From contig OZ254088.1 of NCBI GenBank assembly GCA_965267605.1, positions 1,302,001-1,366,000 on the forward strand: a stretch of DNA of 64,000 nt, given 5' to 3'. The notes under the pieces are model-generated. The model saw only the letters and a program-made list of their open reading frames with translations. It was not told the DNA's origin and did no database searches. Within the stretch, counting starts at the first letter, position 1, and each line of letters opens with the position of its first letter. Both the position numbers and the translations under genes were made by a program. This document shows, in pieces, positions 16,063-24,084 of the stretch. Origin of the DNA: G965267605 sp965267605 (GTDB lineage Bacteria > Bacteroidota > Bacteroidia > Flavobacteriales_E > Vicingaceae).

Positions 16063-16530
16063 GTAGAGCATTGGAACAGCACTTCCGGAAACATATAGCG
16101 GGTGTTTGGGTTGCCCATTCTTATTGACCATTAGACAATGGATTGTCTTTTCGAGGTTGTTACACATTTTCAGCACCTCTTCTCCTCTATTCATAATGTC
16201 GCCATGATTGCCCCATGCCACAAGAAGAAATTCTGAATTGATAATAGTATTTCTCAGCCATTCATCATTATCTGGCCCCACCGGGTCTGTATAACCTTTT
16301 AGCTTTGACGGATCTCCCTCCTTAACCGCAAATAGGTTCACCGCCTCAATACCATCAAATCCCCAAGCTTTGGCGAATCCCATGCATCTTCGGATCGTAG
16401 GGTCGGTAATATCTGCATTGGCCTTATGTGGGTTCAGCATAATGAATGTGCACAATGACCCACTCCCCCAGGAGCGCGTAAGATAGTAGCGGTACAGGCC
16501 GCAGGTCGAGAAAACGGCTTCGCCTGTCAA
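16039..16530 (-). CDS. DUF1643 domain protein
   Basis: 163 aa. The family signature is seen as LCTFIMLNPHKANADITDPT, then IRRCMGFAKAWGFDGIEAVN and LFAVKEGDPSKLKG, with a later VAWGNHGD. Soluble, cytoplasmic, function unknown; family members are found across bacteria and in phages. The start codon overlaps the stop of the upstream YCF48-like gene by 4 nt (ATGA). Its last 24 nt are also the antisense of the smpB 3' end. Confidence 0.88.
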   Translation of the reverse strand: MTGEAVFSTCGLYRYYLTRSWGSGSLCTFIMLNPHKANADITDPTIRRCMGFAKAWGFDGIEAVNLFAVKEGDPSKLKGYTDPVGPDNDEWLRNTIINSEFLLVAWGNHGDIMNRGEEVLKMCNNLEKTIHCLMVNKNGQPKHPLYVSGSAVPMLYSELVLAV

Positions 16531-18218
16531 AACTCTTTTCTAATTACGGTTCCGTAATAACCTACTGCCACTGCGTTCTTGCCATCAAAGGCCACGTCAT
16601 TCAGGTATTGTGATGTTACTACGTTGGGCTCTGACTTCCATGTTTTGCCACCGTCTTTGGTATGCATCACAACTCCGCCATATCCAACGGCCAATCCGAA
16701 GCCATCATCGTACACCTTAACGTTCTTTAGTCTCGTTGATGCTACTTCTCTGGCGTTCTTGAATTCCTTGTCCATCCAGAACATGGTACTACTGGAAGCC
16801 ACCAGGTAGCCATTAGGCGTAGGATACAGACCATATGCATACTTCATGCCTGTGATGGTGTGTTCCTTCTGGCTAAAGCCGTACCCATCCTTGATCTGAA
16901 CCTCATAGGCATAGCATGCAGAACTGTACCTCTGCAGGCCAACCAGTGTTACGCTTCCGTTTTTTTCTACAAACTGCAATGCGCTGAACGAATACGACTT
17001 GCGACCGCGAATAAATCCAACCTTCTTCCAACCGTATCCACCGTCTGTTGTTCCGTAAATATTTCCGTAATAATCTGCACACCACCCCGTGTTCTTATCT
17101 CTGAAGTATACGTCCTTGATGGTTTTGGTGGTGGGCACTTTTCCAAGTGCGTTGAATGTTCCATCAGTCAAACTGAACTCATACAACGCACCTCTGTATC
17201 CACCCATGACCAGTTTATCTTTACCCGTCTTCTTGAGGAAGTAATAGTTCTCAGTTGATGTGGCCGGCTTTCGCTGCCAATTCTTACCACCATCTGTGGA
17301 TCTCATAAACAATCCCTTATAACCGCATGCATAGAACACGCCATCTACATGTACAATACCCATTACATTCTGCTTATAGAGGCTATTGGAAGTTCCGTAT
17401 GATTTCTTCGAGAACTTAGTTTGAATGGCCCTGAAGTCGTTGTAATCATCCTTGCTGGTTCCGTAATAGGAAACCTGACTCAAAAGCGTAGTAGCATTCT
17501 GAATCTCAAACTGGTCTGTTACTTTCTTCCATGATTTACCACCATTGATAGATTTGCGATACTCGCGTGAGCGGTCCAAATAGATATAACCCAGGGTATC
17601 ATTAACAAATTTCAATTTGCGAATTCGCGTATTCAACTTGGTGATGATTGTATCTGGCTTGTATTGAATCTCAGTACCGACCTGGGCCATCCAGCCTTCA
17701 GAAATGGTTGTGTCATAAGCTATGCTTGGATATATGTCCTTCCAGTTCTTACCACCATCCTCTGTTCTCATCAATACCTGCGAACCAATAAGGAATCCTG
17801 TACTGGGATTAATGAACACCATGTTCTTCGCATTTGCTGCTGGTGCGCCCCCAACTTCCTTGAAGGTGCGACCACCATCTGAAGTGTGTAACAGTGGCGT
17901 ATAGCTTCGTAGAATCAAGAACTCATTGCTGTTAAAAAAGTGGATGTCTCTAACGGTCTTGTAACTGGAGCTGGTAGTTGAGGTATTTGTACCTACGGGC
18001 AGATCCAGTTGCCTCCAAATCCCCACATCCGGATCACCTTTTACCAATGAACCATAAGAACTTCCACATTTCATTACCCACTCCGTGGTTCCCGGTATTT
18101 TCCACCCTTGCGAAAACCTCAGGTATGGTTTTTCCGGGAAGACCGGCTTCCAATATTGTTCTTGTCCATACATCGCGCAGCAAACGAGTATGGAAATGGT
18201 GATTAAGATTGACCTCAT
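16527..18218 (-). CDS. Exported YCF48/BNR-repeat beta-propeller protein
   Basis: 563 aa with signal peptide (residues 1-19, ending AMYGQ). At least five blades carry the sialidase/YCF48 Asp-box pattern: TSDGGRTFKEV, TEDGGKNWKDI, SINGGKSWKKV, STDGGKNWQRK, TTDGGYGWKKV and TKDGGKTWKSE, each with S/T-x-D-G-G-x-x-W. A secreted or periplasmic propeller is predicted. No T9SS sorting domain is visible at the C-terminus (it ends VAVGYYGTVIRKEF). Enzyme activity is unlikely; binding or assembly roles are known for YCF48. It overlaps the DUF1643 gene by 4 nt. Confidence 0.85.
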   Translation of the reverse strand: MRSILITISILVCCAMYGQEQYWKPVFPEKPYLRFSQGWKIPGTTEWVMKCGSSYGSLVKGDPDVGIWRQLDLPVGTNTSTTSSSYKTVRDIHFFNSNEFLILRSYTPLLHTSDGGRTFKEVGGAPAANAKNMVFINPSTGFLIGSQVLMRTEDGGKNWKDIYPSIAYDTTISEGWMAQVGTEIQYKPDTIITKLNTRIRKLKFVNDTLGYIYLDRSREYRKSINGGKSWKKVTDQFEIQNATTLLSQVSYYGTSKDDYNDFRAIQTKFSKKSYGTSNSLYKQNVMGIVHVDGVFYACGYKGLFMRSTDGGKNWQRKPATSTENYYFLKKTGKDKLVMGGYRGALYEFSLTDGTFNALGKVPTTKTIKDVYFRDKNTGWCADYYGNIYGTTDGGYGWKKVGFIRGRKSYSFSALQFVEKNGSVTLVGLQRYSSACYAYEVQIKDGYGFSQKEHTITGMKYAYGLYPTPNGYLVASSSTMFWMDKEFKNAREVASTRLKNVKVYDDGFGLAVGYGGVVMHTKDGGKTWKSEPNVVTSQYLNDVAFDGKNAVAVGYYGTVIRKEF

Positions 18219-18413
18219 GGATTCAGTTTATAATTAGATGCAAGACTCTCCTTTTTCAATAAACGTGATGTTTCAGCACTAATTTCATAGTTCTTGTATG
18301 ATTCAAACCATAAACGGATAATCATTTGTTATTCAGTGTTTTACGAAACAAGAATTGTCTTAATCTCGTAAGAAGATAAAACATTTATTCCATCAGCAGC
18401 GTTTAAGCAACAA

Positions 18414-19121
18414 ATGGGAAAACTGAAACTTACATGGCTAACTGAGGGCACTATTGACTTCGAACTGAAGAAGTACAAACTGCTCGCCTATCTGCAGTCC
18501 GTACATTCGGAGTTCAGAAAGGGACGCCTGTACCCAAGTTTTGGTGATCTTATTTCACATTACCAAAACCTGGTGCAGCTTAGAGATCAGAAGCAGGTAC
18601 TGGGCGAGAATTTTCAAAAGGAGATGTCTGGTGTTGATCTTGAGCAAGCCCGTATCGAATATGAGCAATTGCAGAATGATGGGGAGGTTATGCAAGAGAT
18701 CCAAAGCATCATCGATTTTGCGATACCTCAGGTGAAGGACGAATTAAGACAGGGTGCAAAGATCTTCGATTGGGTGGAAAATCAGATGAGCTGCAAGGAA
18801 ATTGGCGTTCGCCCTATTAAGAATGACATCGGATACATCTTCCTCAAGAAGCAGAAATCCAGATTTGTAGACGTGTACGCCTACAATGTATCTCTTATCC
18901 GCTCTCCTGAAGACAATCTCAGGATCCTGGAAACATCGTATGTAGATAGTAAGAAGAAACGATTCAGCGACTCGTACGCTGATTTTAAGCTGGAATTGCT
19001 CCGCAAGCACAAGGACATTCCCAATCCCAGCATATACTTGTTTGAATTTGAATACGAGCTACCTATTGAGGAAACCATATTACCCGTTGTGAAACGGATG
19101 CTTCTTCAGAAAGTAGCGTAG
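18414..19121 (+). CDS. Conserved-looking hypothetical protein, 235 aa
   Basis: Soluble protein with no signal peptide. N-terminal region has a LTEGTIDFELKKYKLLAYLQ start followed by long charged helices (residues 55-115, LEQARIEYEQLQNDGEVMQE), then a mixed alpha/beta second half (KNDIGYIFLKKQKSRFVDVY). No family recognised; its composition and a gap of only 22 nt to plsC indicate a real gene and a two-gene transcript. The charged helix could mediate dimerisation. Confidence 0.75.
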   Translation: MGKLKLTWLTEGTIDFELKKYKLLAYLQSVHSEFRKGRLYPSFGDLISHYQNLVQLRDQKQVLGENFQKEMSGVDLEQARIEYEQLQNDGEVMQEIQSIIDFAIPQVKDELRQGAKIFDWVENQMSCKEIGVRPIKNDIGYIFLKKQKSRFVDVYAYNVSLIRSPEDNLRILETSYVDSKKKRFSDSYADFKLELLRKHKDIPNPSIYLFEFEYELPIEETILPVVKRMLLQKVA

Positions 19122-19143
19122 CTAGAATTCGTACTTTCAACCC

Positions 19144-19866
19144 ATGCTGTGGAAGATCATTAATCCCATACAGATCTTTCTCATCGTTCTTTGGACGTTG
19201 ATCTGGTCTACGCTTGCCCTCGTCTTTGGTGCGCTGACCTTTAGTCCGTTTATCCCGCACCTGATTGCCCGGTTCACCTGGTCACCTTTTATACTCCTTA
19301 TCTGTGGTGTTAGAGTTCACGTAGAAGGTCGCGAGTACCTTGACACTTCACAGCCAATGGTTTATGTGGCCAACCATGAATCGCACATGGATATTCCAGC
19401 GTTCTTTGTCTCCATTCCGGTTAACCTGCATTTTATTGCCAAGCAAGAATTGAAGAGAATCCCGGTGTTTGGGTGGTCTATGTTGGTTGGCGGTATGATC
19501 TTTATTGACCGAAGCAACAAGGAAAAGGCCCAAAGGAGTATTCAGGCTGCGGCCCTCAAGATAGCGGGAGGTAAATCAGTGATCTCATTTCCTGAAGGAA
19601 CGAGAACCAAAACAGGAAAAATTGGAATGTTCAAAAGAGGTTCGTTCGTCCTGGCAAAGCAAGCGAAAGTACCCGTTGTGCCAATGGCAATTGAGGGATC
19701 GAGGGAGATCATCAGATCCGGCTCTTACTCCATCAGGCCTGGGCTTATCAAAATTCGTGTGCTCCCACCTGTCCACCCAGCGGATGTAGAGGATATTTCA
19801 GTTGAAGAATGGGCCAACAATACCCGTGAACATGTTTCGAACGCAGTTCAGGAGCTAACCACTTGA
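19144..19866 (+). CDS. plsC: 1-acyl-sn-glycerol-3-phosphate acyltransferase (PlsC family)
   Basis: 240 aa. Adds the second acyl chain to lysophosphatidic acid at the inner membrane. N-terminal hydrophobic segments (residues 5-35) are followed by the acyltransferase block I NHESHMDIP (H-x4-D), block II around GGMIFIDRSNKEKA, block III FPEGTRTKTG and block IV VPMAIEGS. Length and motif order are standard. Several PlsC-like paralogues exist in Bacteroidota, so the exact acceptor is inferred. Its stop codon abuts the stop codon of the convergent lipoprotein gene with no space. Confidence 0.92.
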   Translation: MLWKIINPIQIFLIVLWTLIWSTLALVFGALTFSPFIPHLIARFTWSPFILLICGVRVHVEGREYLDTSQPMVYVANHESHMDIPAFFVSIPVNLHFIAKQELKRIPVFGWSMLVGGMIFIDRSNKEKAQRSIQAAALKIAGGKSVISFPEGTRTKTGKIGMFKRGSFVLAKQAKVPVVPMAIEGSREIIRSGSYSIRPGLIKIRVLPPVHPADVEDISVEEWANNTREHVSNAVQELTT

Positions 19867-20526
19867 TTATTTGCTGAAGTACATCCGGATATCCTTTTTC
19901 CGGAACTCCTGGCTAACGGAATCACCTGGATAATTGGTATCGAAAAAGAGCTTCACAAAGAGTTGTTTGTTCTTTAGCTTCAACAATGTCCATGTTTCAG
20001 GGTAATGAGGTATAAAACCGGTATAGGTAATCGAGGTTGTACCAGAACCCTTCGTTTCGTCCCATTGATCAGGCATAAGTAATATGGCCTCCTTGTTTCT
20101 TAATGAGTCTTGCTTACTCTTATATACCCATTGCCAGGAACCTGTGGTAACACACGTAGCTTCCTCAGGCACGGGCACATTCACACTTTGGGAGACAAGT
20201 TGGCTTTTAATTTCGGTACTCGTATAAGCCCCTTTTCCCGTTATCTCAAGCTCTTGTTGGTACGCCCACTGATTCACTTCATGAACGCCCTCTGAAATGT
20301 TGGTGATGGTCTTAACGCCATCCAGCATGAGGTAATCTGCAAGACTCACGTCACCACCAATGGAAATACGTTCGTAGCCACGAAGGCTATCCAGCTTCCA
20401 CTTGCCGGTTAAACGCATTTTACGGGTATATAGTGATACTGAAGGATCCAGATCACCTTTCCTGCAGGACAAAAAACACATACTCATAGCAAGCAACAGA
20501 ACTGAGTAATATGTTATTCGTTGCAT
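19867..20526 (-). CDS. Lipoprotein, paralogue 1 of a tandem family of three
   Basis: 219 aa. Signal peptide with lipobox FLSC, followed by RKGDLDPSVSLYTRKMRLTG, which is clearly related to CKKGENDPALSLKSRKGRL of the next two genes, but otherwise diverged. A WKLDSLRGYERISIGGD lipocalin-like first strand and a beta-rich remainder suggest a small barrel or jelly roll; this is an inference. It is less Thr-rich than its neighbours. It starts 33 nt downstream of the terminator of paralogue 2, with a one-mismatch promoter box (CACATTTG, 20541-20548) in between, so it is separately transcribed. Confidence 0.8.
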   Translation of the reverse strand: MQRITYYSVLLLAMSMCFLSCRKGDLDPSVSLYTRKMRLTGKWKLDSLRGYERISIGGDVSLADYLMLDGVKTITNISEGVHEVNQWAYQQELEITGKGAYTSTEIKSQLVSQSVNVPVPEEATCVTTGSWQWVYKSKQDSLRNKEAILLMPDQWDETKGSGTTSITYTGFIPHYPETWTLLKLKNKQLFVKLFFDTNYPGDSVSQEFRKKDIRMYFSK

Positions 20527-20555
20527 GGTATTAAGTTACCCAAATGTGGGGAAAC

Positions 20556-20581
20556 AAAAAATGCGGCCTGGGGCCGCATTT
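20556..20581 (-). terminator. Intrinsic terminator after lipoprotein paralogue 2
   Basis: Hairpin ATGCGGCC-TGG-GGCCGCAT (20561-20579) with one or two more A-T pairs, and A-run 20556-20560 giving a U-tract on the minus strand. It lies 23 nt beyond the stop of the gene ending at 20604 and only 8 bp before the likely -7 box of the next gene. Confidence 0.92.
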
Positions 20582-20603
20582 CCTGCAATGTATATTGTGT
20601 TAC

Positions 20604-21248
20604 TTACGACTTAGTGTAAGTCACAGTTCCAGTGATAGTCTCAGTATCACCGCTGCTGTCTGTAGTCGTCTCATCTTTCTTGATGATCAACTCCTTAGAC
20701 TTCAACTGATCGATAACCCAAGTAGTTGCGTCAGTCCAACCAGTGTAAGTAGTAGTAGCAGTTGTAAGCGCAGTATATGTTACGCTAGTTGGGAAGATAG
20801 AGAATGACTCTTTGTTCTTCTGCTCAACCGTCTTAGACTTACCGTTGAACGCCCAGCTACCTTTAGCTTCAATCTTCTGCTCAGGAGCAGTTGTGATTGG
20901 AGTACCTTGAGACTCAACCCACTTCTCAGTGCTTGACCAAGTGAAAGAACCATCTTTCTCGATAGTCATTGTCTCAGTAAGGTCATACTTGTTAGTAACA
21001 GCAGGGGCTGTACCGATAGTAGTAACCTCTACTCTTTGGTTGTTTTCGTAAGTGTTAGTTACAGTAGTAGTTGTACCGCCACTTACATCAGTGTCAGTCC
21101 AATCCATAGCAGATACAGTCCATGTACCAGCTAGTCTTCCTTTTCTAGACTTCAAAGAAAGAGCAGGATCGTTCTCACCCTTCTTACAGCTAGTCAAAGA
21201 TGTTGCAACAACAGCAACAGCTAAGATTGAAAATAATGCCTTTTTCAT
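20604..21248 (-). CDS. Lipoprotein, paralogue 2 of a tandem family
   Basis: 214 aa. Signal MKKALFSILAVAVVATSLTS then Cys (lipobox), followed by KKGENDPALSLKSRKGRLAG, identical in that block to paralogue 3. The mature part is Thr-rich and beta-strand rich with conserved patterns GSWAFNGKSK, WVIDQLKSKELI and a final TVTYTKS. Codon use is noticeably biased to a few codons (GTA, ACA, TCT), a sign of high expression. It follows paralogue 3 by 28 nt, without a promoter box of its own, and ends in a strong terminator, so 3 and 2 form one transcript. Function unknown; lipocalin-like fold possible. Confidence 0.85.
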   Translation of the reverse strand: MKKALFSILAVAVVATSLTSCKKGENDPALSLKSRKGRLAGTWTVSAMDWTDTDVSGGTTTTVTNTYENNQRVEVTTIGTAPAVTNKYDLTETMTIEKDGSFTWSSTEKWVESQGTPITTAPEQKIEAKGSWAFNGKSKTVEQKNKESFSIFPTSVTYTALTTATTTYTGWTDATTWVIDQLKSKELIIKKDETTTDSSGDTETITGTVTYTKS

Positions 21249-21276
21249 CTTAATATAATTTGATAGATAAGTTCAA

Positions 21277-21918
21277 TTATGATTTAGTGTAAGTAGCTGT
21301 ACCCACGTTCGTGTGTGTATCAGTAGCGTCTGATTCAGAATCATCCCACTTAACGATAAGCTCTTTAGACTTAAGCTGGTCGATTACCATTACAGAACCG
21401 TTAACCCAACCAGTCCACTTATCAGTAAGCGTAGTTCCAGAACCTGTAACAGTGCTCTCAGAAACGTAAGCTACGATAGACTCTTTCTTCTTCTGATCAG
21501 CAGACTTAGACTTACCTAGGAAAGCCCAGCTACCTTTGTTAGTTGTGGTGATCGCTACTGGAGTAGGAACTTGCGTACCACCAGAAGATTTCAATGTAGA
21601 GACCGTTTCCTGAGTGTAAGAACCATCCTTCTCAACAGTCCACTTTTCAGTGTAATCGTACTCATCTGTACTAGACGCACCACCTGAAGCAGTAACTACA
21701 GTCATTGTAGTTGCAGTTGCAGTAGTTGTCGTAGTTGTAGTTGCACCACCAGAAGTGTGAGTATGCGTAACCTCTTTAGCGCTAAGCGCCCACTCACCCT
21801 TAAGTCTACCTTTTCTAGACTTCAAAGAAAGTGCAGGATCGTTCTCACCTTTCTTGCAGCTTGTCAAAGATGTTGCAACGATAGCAACAGCAGCAATTGA
21901 AAATAATACCTTTTTCAT
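21277..21918 (-). CDS. Lipoprotein, paralogue 3 of a tandem family
   Basis: 213 aa from the ATG at 21918; the longer frame to 21966 would start upstream of the promoter-proximal leader and lacks a signal peptide at its start. Signal MKKVLFSIAAVAIVATSLTS then Cys. It shares GENDPALSLKSRKGRL, GSWAFLGKSKSADQ, VIDQLKSKELIVK and the TATYTKS end with paralogue 2. Residues 50-75 are a low-complexity Thr tract (TSGGATTTTTTTATATT) encoded by imperfect GTN triplets on the plus strand, a site prone to length change. A perfect promoter box lies 45 nt before the start. Confidence 0.85.
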   Translation of the reverse strand: MKKVLFSIAAVAIVATSLTSCKKGENDPALSLKSRKGRLKGEWALSAKEVTHTHTSGGATTTTTTTATATTMTVVTASGGASSTDEYDYTEKWTVEKDGSYTQETVSTLKSSGGTQVPTPVAITTTNKGSWAFLGKSKSADQKKKESIVAYVSESTVTGSGTTLTDKWTGWVNGSVMVIDQLKSKELIVKWDDSESDATDTHTNVGTATYTKS

Positions 21919-21963
21919 AGTGAAGTATTTGTAATGAAAGTTGTTTACGTGTTTAGTTCGCGG

Positions 21964-21991
21964 CAAATGTAAGTGAAAAATGCTTACACAA
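21964..21991 (-). promoter_or_regulatory. Promoter of lipoprotein paralogues 3 and 2
   Basis: Minus-strand TACATTTG (21964-21971) matches TAnnTTTG perfectly; a TTG -33 element lies 17 nt upstream (21989-21991). The leader to the ATG at 21918 is about 40 nt, longer than for other genes here, fitting a strongly expressed gene. Confidence 0.6.
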
Positions 21992-22036
21992 CGACCACGA
22001 TTGTTATTTATCAGTTTTACTATAAATCCCTAGCAA

Positions 22037-24052
22037 TTATTTCTTCAGGATTACGAATTCAGTTCTACGGTTAATCGCTCTGCCTTGCTCTGTATCATTG
22101 GATGCCAATGGTTTTGTTTCACCGAAACCTTCAGATGTTAACCTAGACTTATTGATGCCGCTAGTCTCCAAAAATTGTGCCACGGCTTGCGCCCTGTTTT
22201 TTGAAAGCAAAAGGTTGTCAGTCGGGTCACCAACATTGTCGGTATAACCATGCACCGCAATCCTTACAGAGGGGTTGACTTTAAGGAAGTCAACAAACTC
22301 CGTTAGAATGAACTTTGCTTTGTCATTCAGATCAAATGAATTGGTAGCAAAGTTGATGTCGTTGATCTCGTAATTGTCTCCTTCTTCAATTTTCTGAAGC
22401 TCCATTTGCTTCACCTTGTTCGGTTTCCCAATAACGGTTCCACCGGAGCTCACAAGTTGGGATGAGAAGGCGTATCCCTTTTTCTTCGCGGTTAACAGCA
22501 CATCCTCTCCCTCATCTATTGCAATAACGGCCACATACTTACCCGTAATCTTATCTACTACGCCATTCTGCTTGCGTACAGATTTGGTAGACTTCAGCTC
22601 GATCTCCACATCTTCCGGTACTTTACCTGACTTGGTCTTCATATCGCCTTCTACAAACAACACTTTCTTGGGACGGGCTTGTTCGTACAATTCAAACGAA
22701 TAGATATCTAGTGACCCTCCTTCTAAGTTTGAACTGAAGTAACCAAACTTACCATCAGTACTTACGATGAAACCTACTTCGTCCTTATCGGTATTGATTG
22801 GGTTGCCCAAATTCACAGCTCTTCTGAAGTTACCATCACTGGTAGCCTTCGCGTAGAAGATGTCCTGGCCTCCCATTCCAATATGCCCGTTGGAAGAGAA
22901 GTACAATGTATAGGAATCAGCGTGCATGAATGGTGACTTCTCATCGTAGGGTGTATTGATGGAATCTCCAAGGTTGATGATTGGCCCCCAGTTACCGCTC
23001 TTGTCTCTTTCACATTTATAGATATCCATTCCTCCGATGTGACCATTCTTACCTGGCTCGCGCGCACTGGCAAAGTACAACGTACGGTTATCAGAAGAGA
23101 TACAGGGCTGACCTTCCCAAGTGTATCTACCATTGATATGACCTGGCAAAGCCTTAAGATCGCTCCATCTGCCATCTATTTTTTCCGACATGAATATGTC
23201 TCCATTGGCAAATCCTCTTCCGTCTTTCAATTGGACCATCTCCACCACCGTAAGGAAAATGAAACGGTTATCCACTGATATCGTCATCCCTCCCTGATAC
23301 TGTCCCTTGTTGAAACGCTCAGGCATGTCTACACCTGATGAAAAGAAGTTCTTACCCATCCTCCGGCTCTCTGTTAACAGCTCAACCATCGGGTCGCCCT
23401 TGAACGTACCCTTTACAGCACCTTTCTTCTTTCTTGTGAAATACAGGAAACGGTTATCCGGAGACAACATAGGTAGGTATTCATCCCAGTTGGAATTAGC
23501 CCCACCACTCACCTTCTTAGGTTCAAATGGCACTTTCGTGCTGATAAGCTTTTCGTAGATCAACACATCTTTCATTAGCGCCTGTGCCATAGGTTCCAAC
23601 TTCTTGGATTTCTCAGGCTGCTCAAGGAAACGCTTTAAGTATGGCTTGGCATTAATGTACTCTCGCTTAATAAAGAAGTGTCTACCTAATTTGTAAAGGA
23701 ACTCCCCGCCTGCATACTGCGGGCATATAGACGCTATTTCTTGCCAAAACTTCAGCTTACCCGCATCGTAACGCACAGACTTCTGATAGGTCTTGGGATC
23801 ATACGCCAAAGCCTCTGCTTTTCGCTCGTAGATGTGTGCCAGCTCATCAAGCACTTCAACGAATTCAGGCTCAAGCTGACGTATCTCGTTCAACTTGCCC
23901 ATCCGCTCGTTGGTAGTAAGCTTAGGACCTGTTTGAAGTTTATCGTATAGCTTTTTGGCTTTCTTCTTGGGTTCAGAACATTCGAAGTCCTGAGCAGATA
24001 ACTGGCTAATCGCGCCCAGACACAACAACACTATGATCCACTTTCTTCTCAT
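22037..24052 (-). CDS. OmpA-family protein with PD40 propeller and TPR-like start (PorE-like architecture)
   Basis: 671 aa. Signal peptide (residues 1-20), then a TPR-like helical region to about 170, a PD40/WD40-like propeller at about 190-460 (LSPDNRFLYFTRKKKG, ISSDNRTLYFASAREP, MHADSYTLYFSSNGHIG, VSTDGKFGYFSSN), a carboxypeptidase-regulatory-like beta sandwich at about 470-550, and a C-terminal OmpA peptidoglycan-binding domain (INFATNSFDLNDKAKFIL, HGYTDNVGD, SKNRAQAV, GFGETKP, NRRTEFVIL). This order and length are those of PorE, a T9SS component of Porphyromonas gingivalis. No lipobox is seen, unlike PorE, and Bacteroidota have several such paralogues, so the link is by architecture only. 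It is downstream of the AsmA gene (32 nt). Confidence 0.85.
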   Translation of the reverse strand: MRRKWIIVLLCLGAISQLSAQDFECSEPKKKAKKLYDKLQTGPKLTTNERMGKLNEIRQLEPEFVEVLDELAHIYERKAEALAYDPKTYQKSVRYDAGKLKFWQEIASICPQYAGGEFLYKLGRHFFIKREYINAKPYLKRFLEQPEKSKKLEPMAQALMKDVLIYEKLISTKVPFEPKKVSGGANSNWDEYLPMLSPDNRFLYFTRKKKGAVKGTFKGDPMVELLTESRRMGKNFFSSGVDMPERFNKGQYQGGMTISVDNRFIFLTVVEMVQLKDGRGFANGDIFMSEKIDGRWSDLKALPGHINGRYTWEGQPCISSDNRTLYFASAREPGKNGHIGGMDIYKCERDKSGNWGPIINLGDSINTPYDEKSPFMHADSYTLYFSSNGHIGMGGQDIFYAKATSDGNFRRAVNLGNPINTDKDEVGFIVSTDGKFGYFSSNLEGGSLDIYSFELYEQARPKKVLFVEGDMKTKSGKVPEDVEIELKSTKSVRKQNGVVDKITGKYVAVIAIDEGEDVLLTAKKKGYAFSSQLVSSGGTVIGKPNKVKQMELQKIEEGDNYEINDINFATNSFDLNDKAKFILTEFVDFLKVNPSVRIAVHGYTDNVGDPTDNLLLSKNRAQAVAQFLETSGINKSRLTSEGFGETKPLASNDTEQGRAINRRTEFVILKK

Positions 24053-24084
24053 CTGCTCCTCAACAATTCAAAAACCGAACCAAA

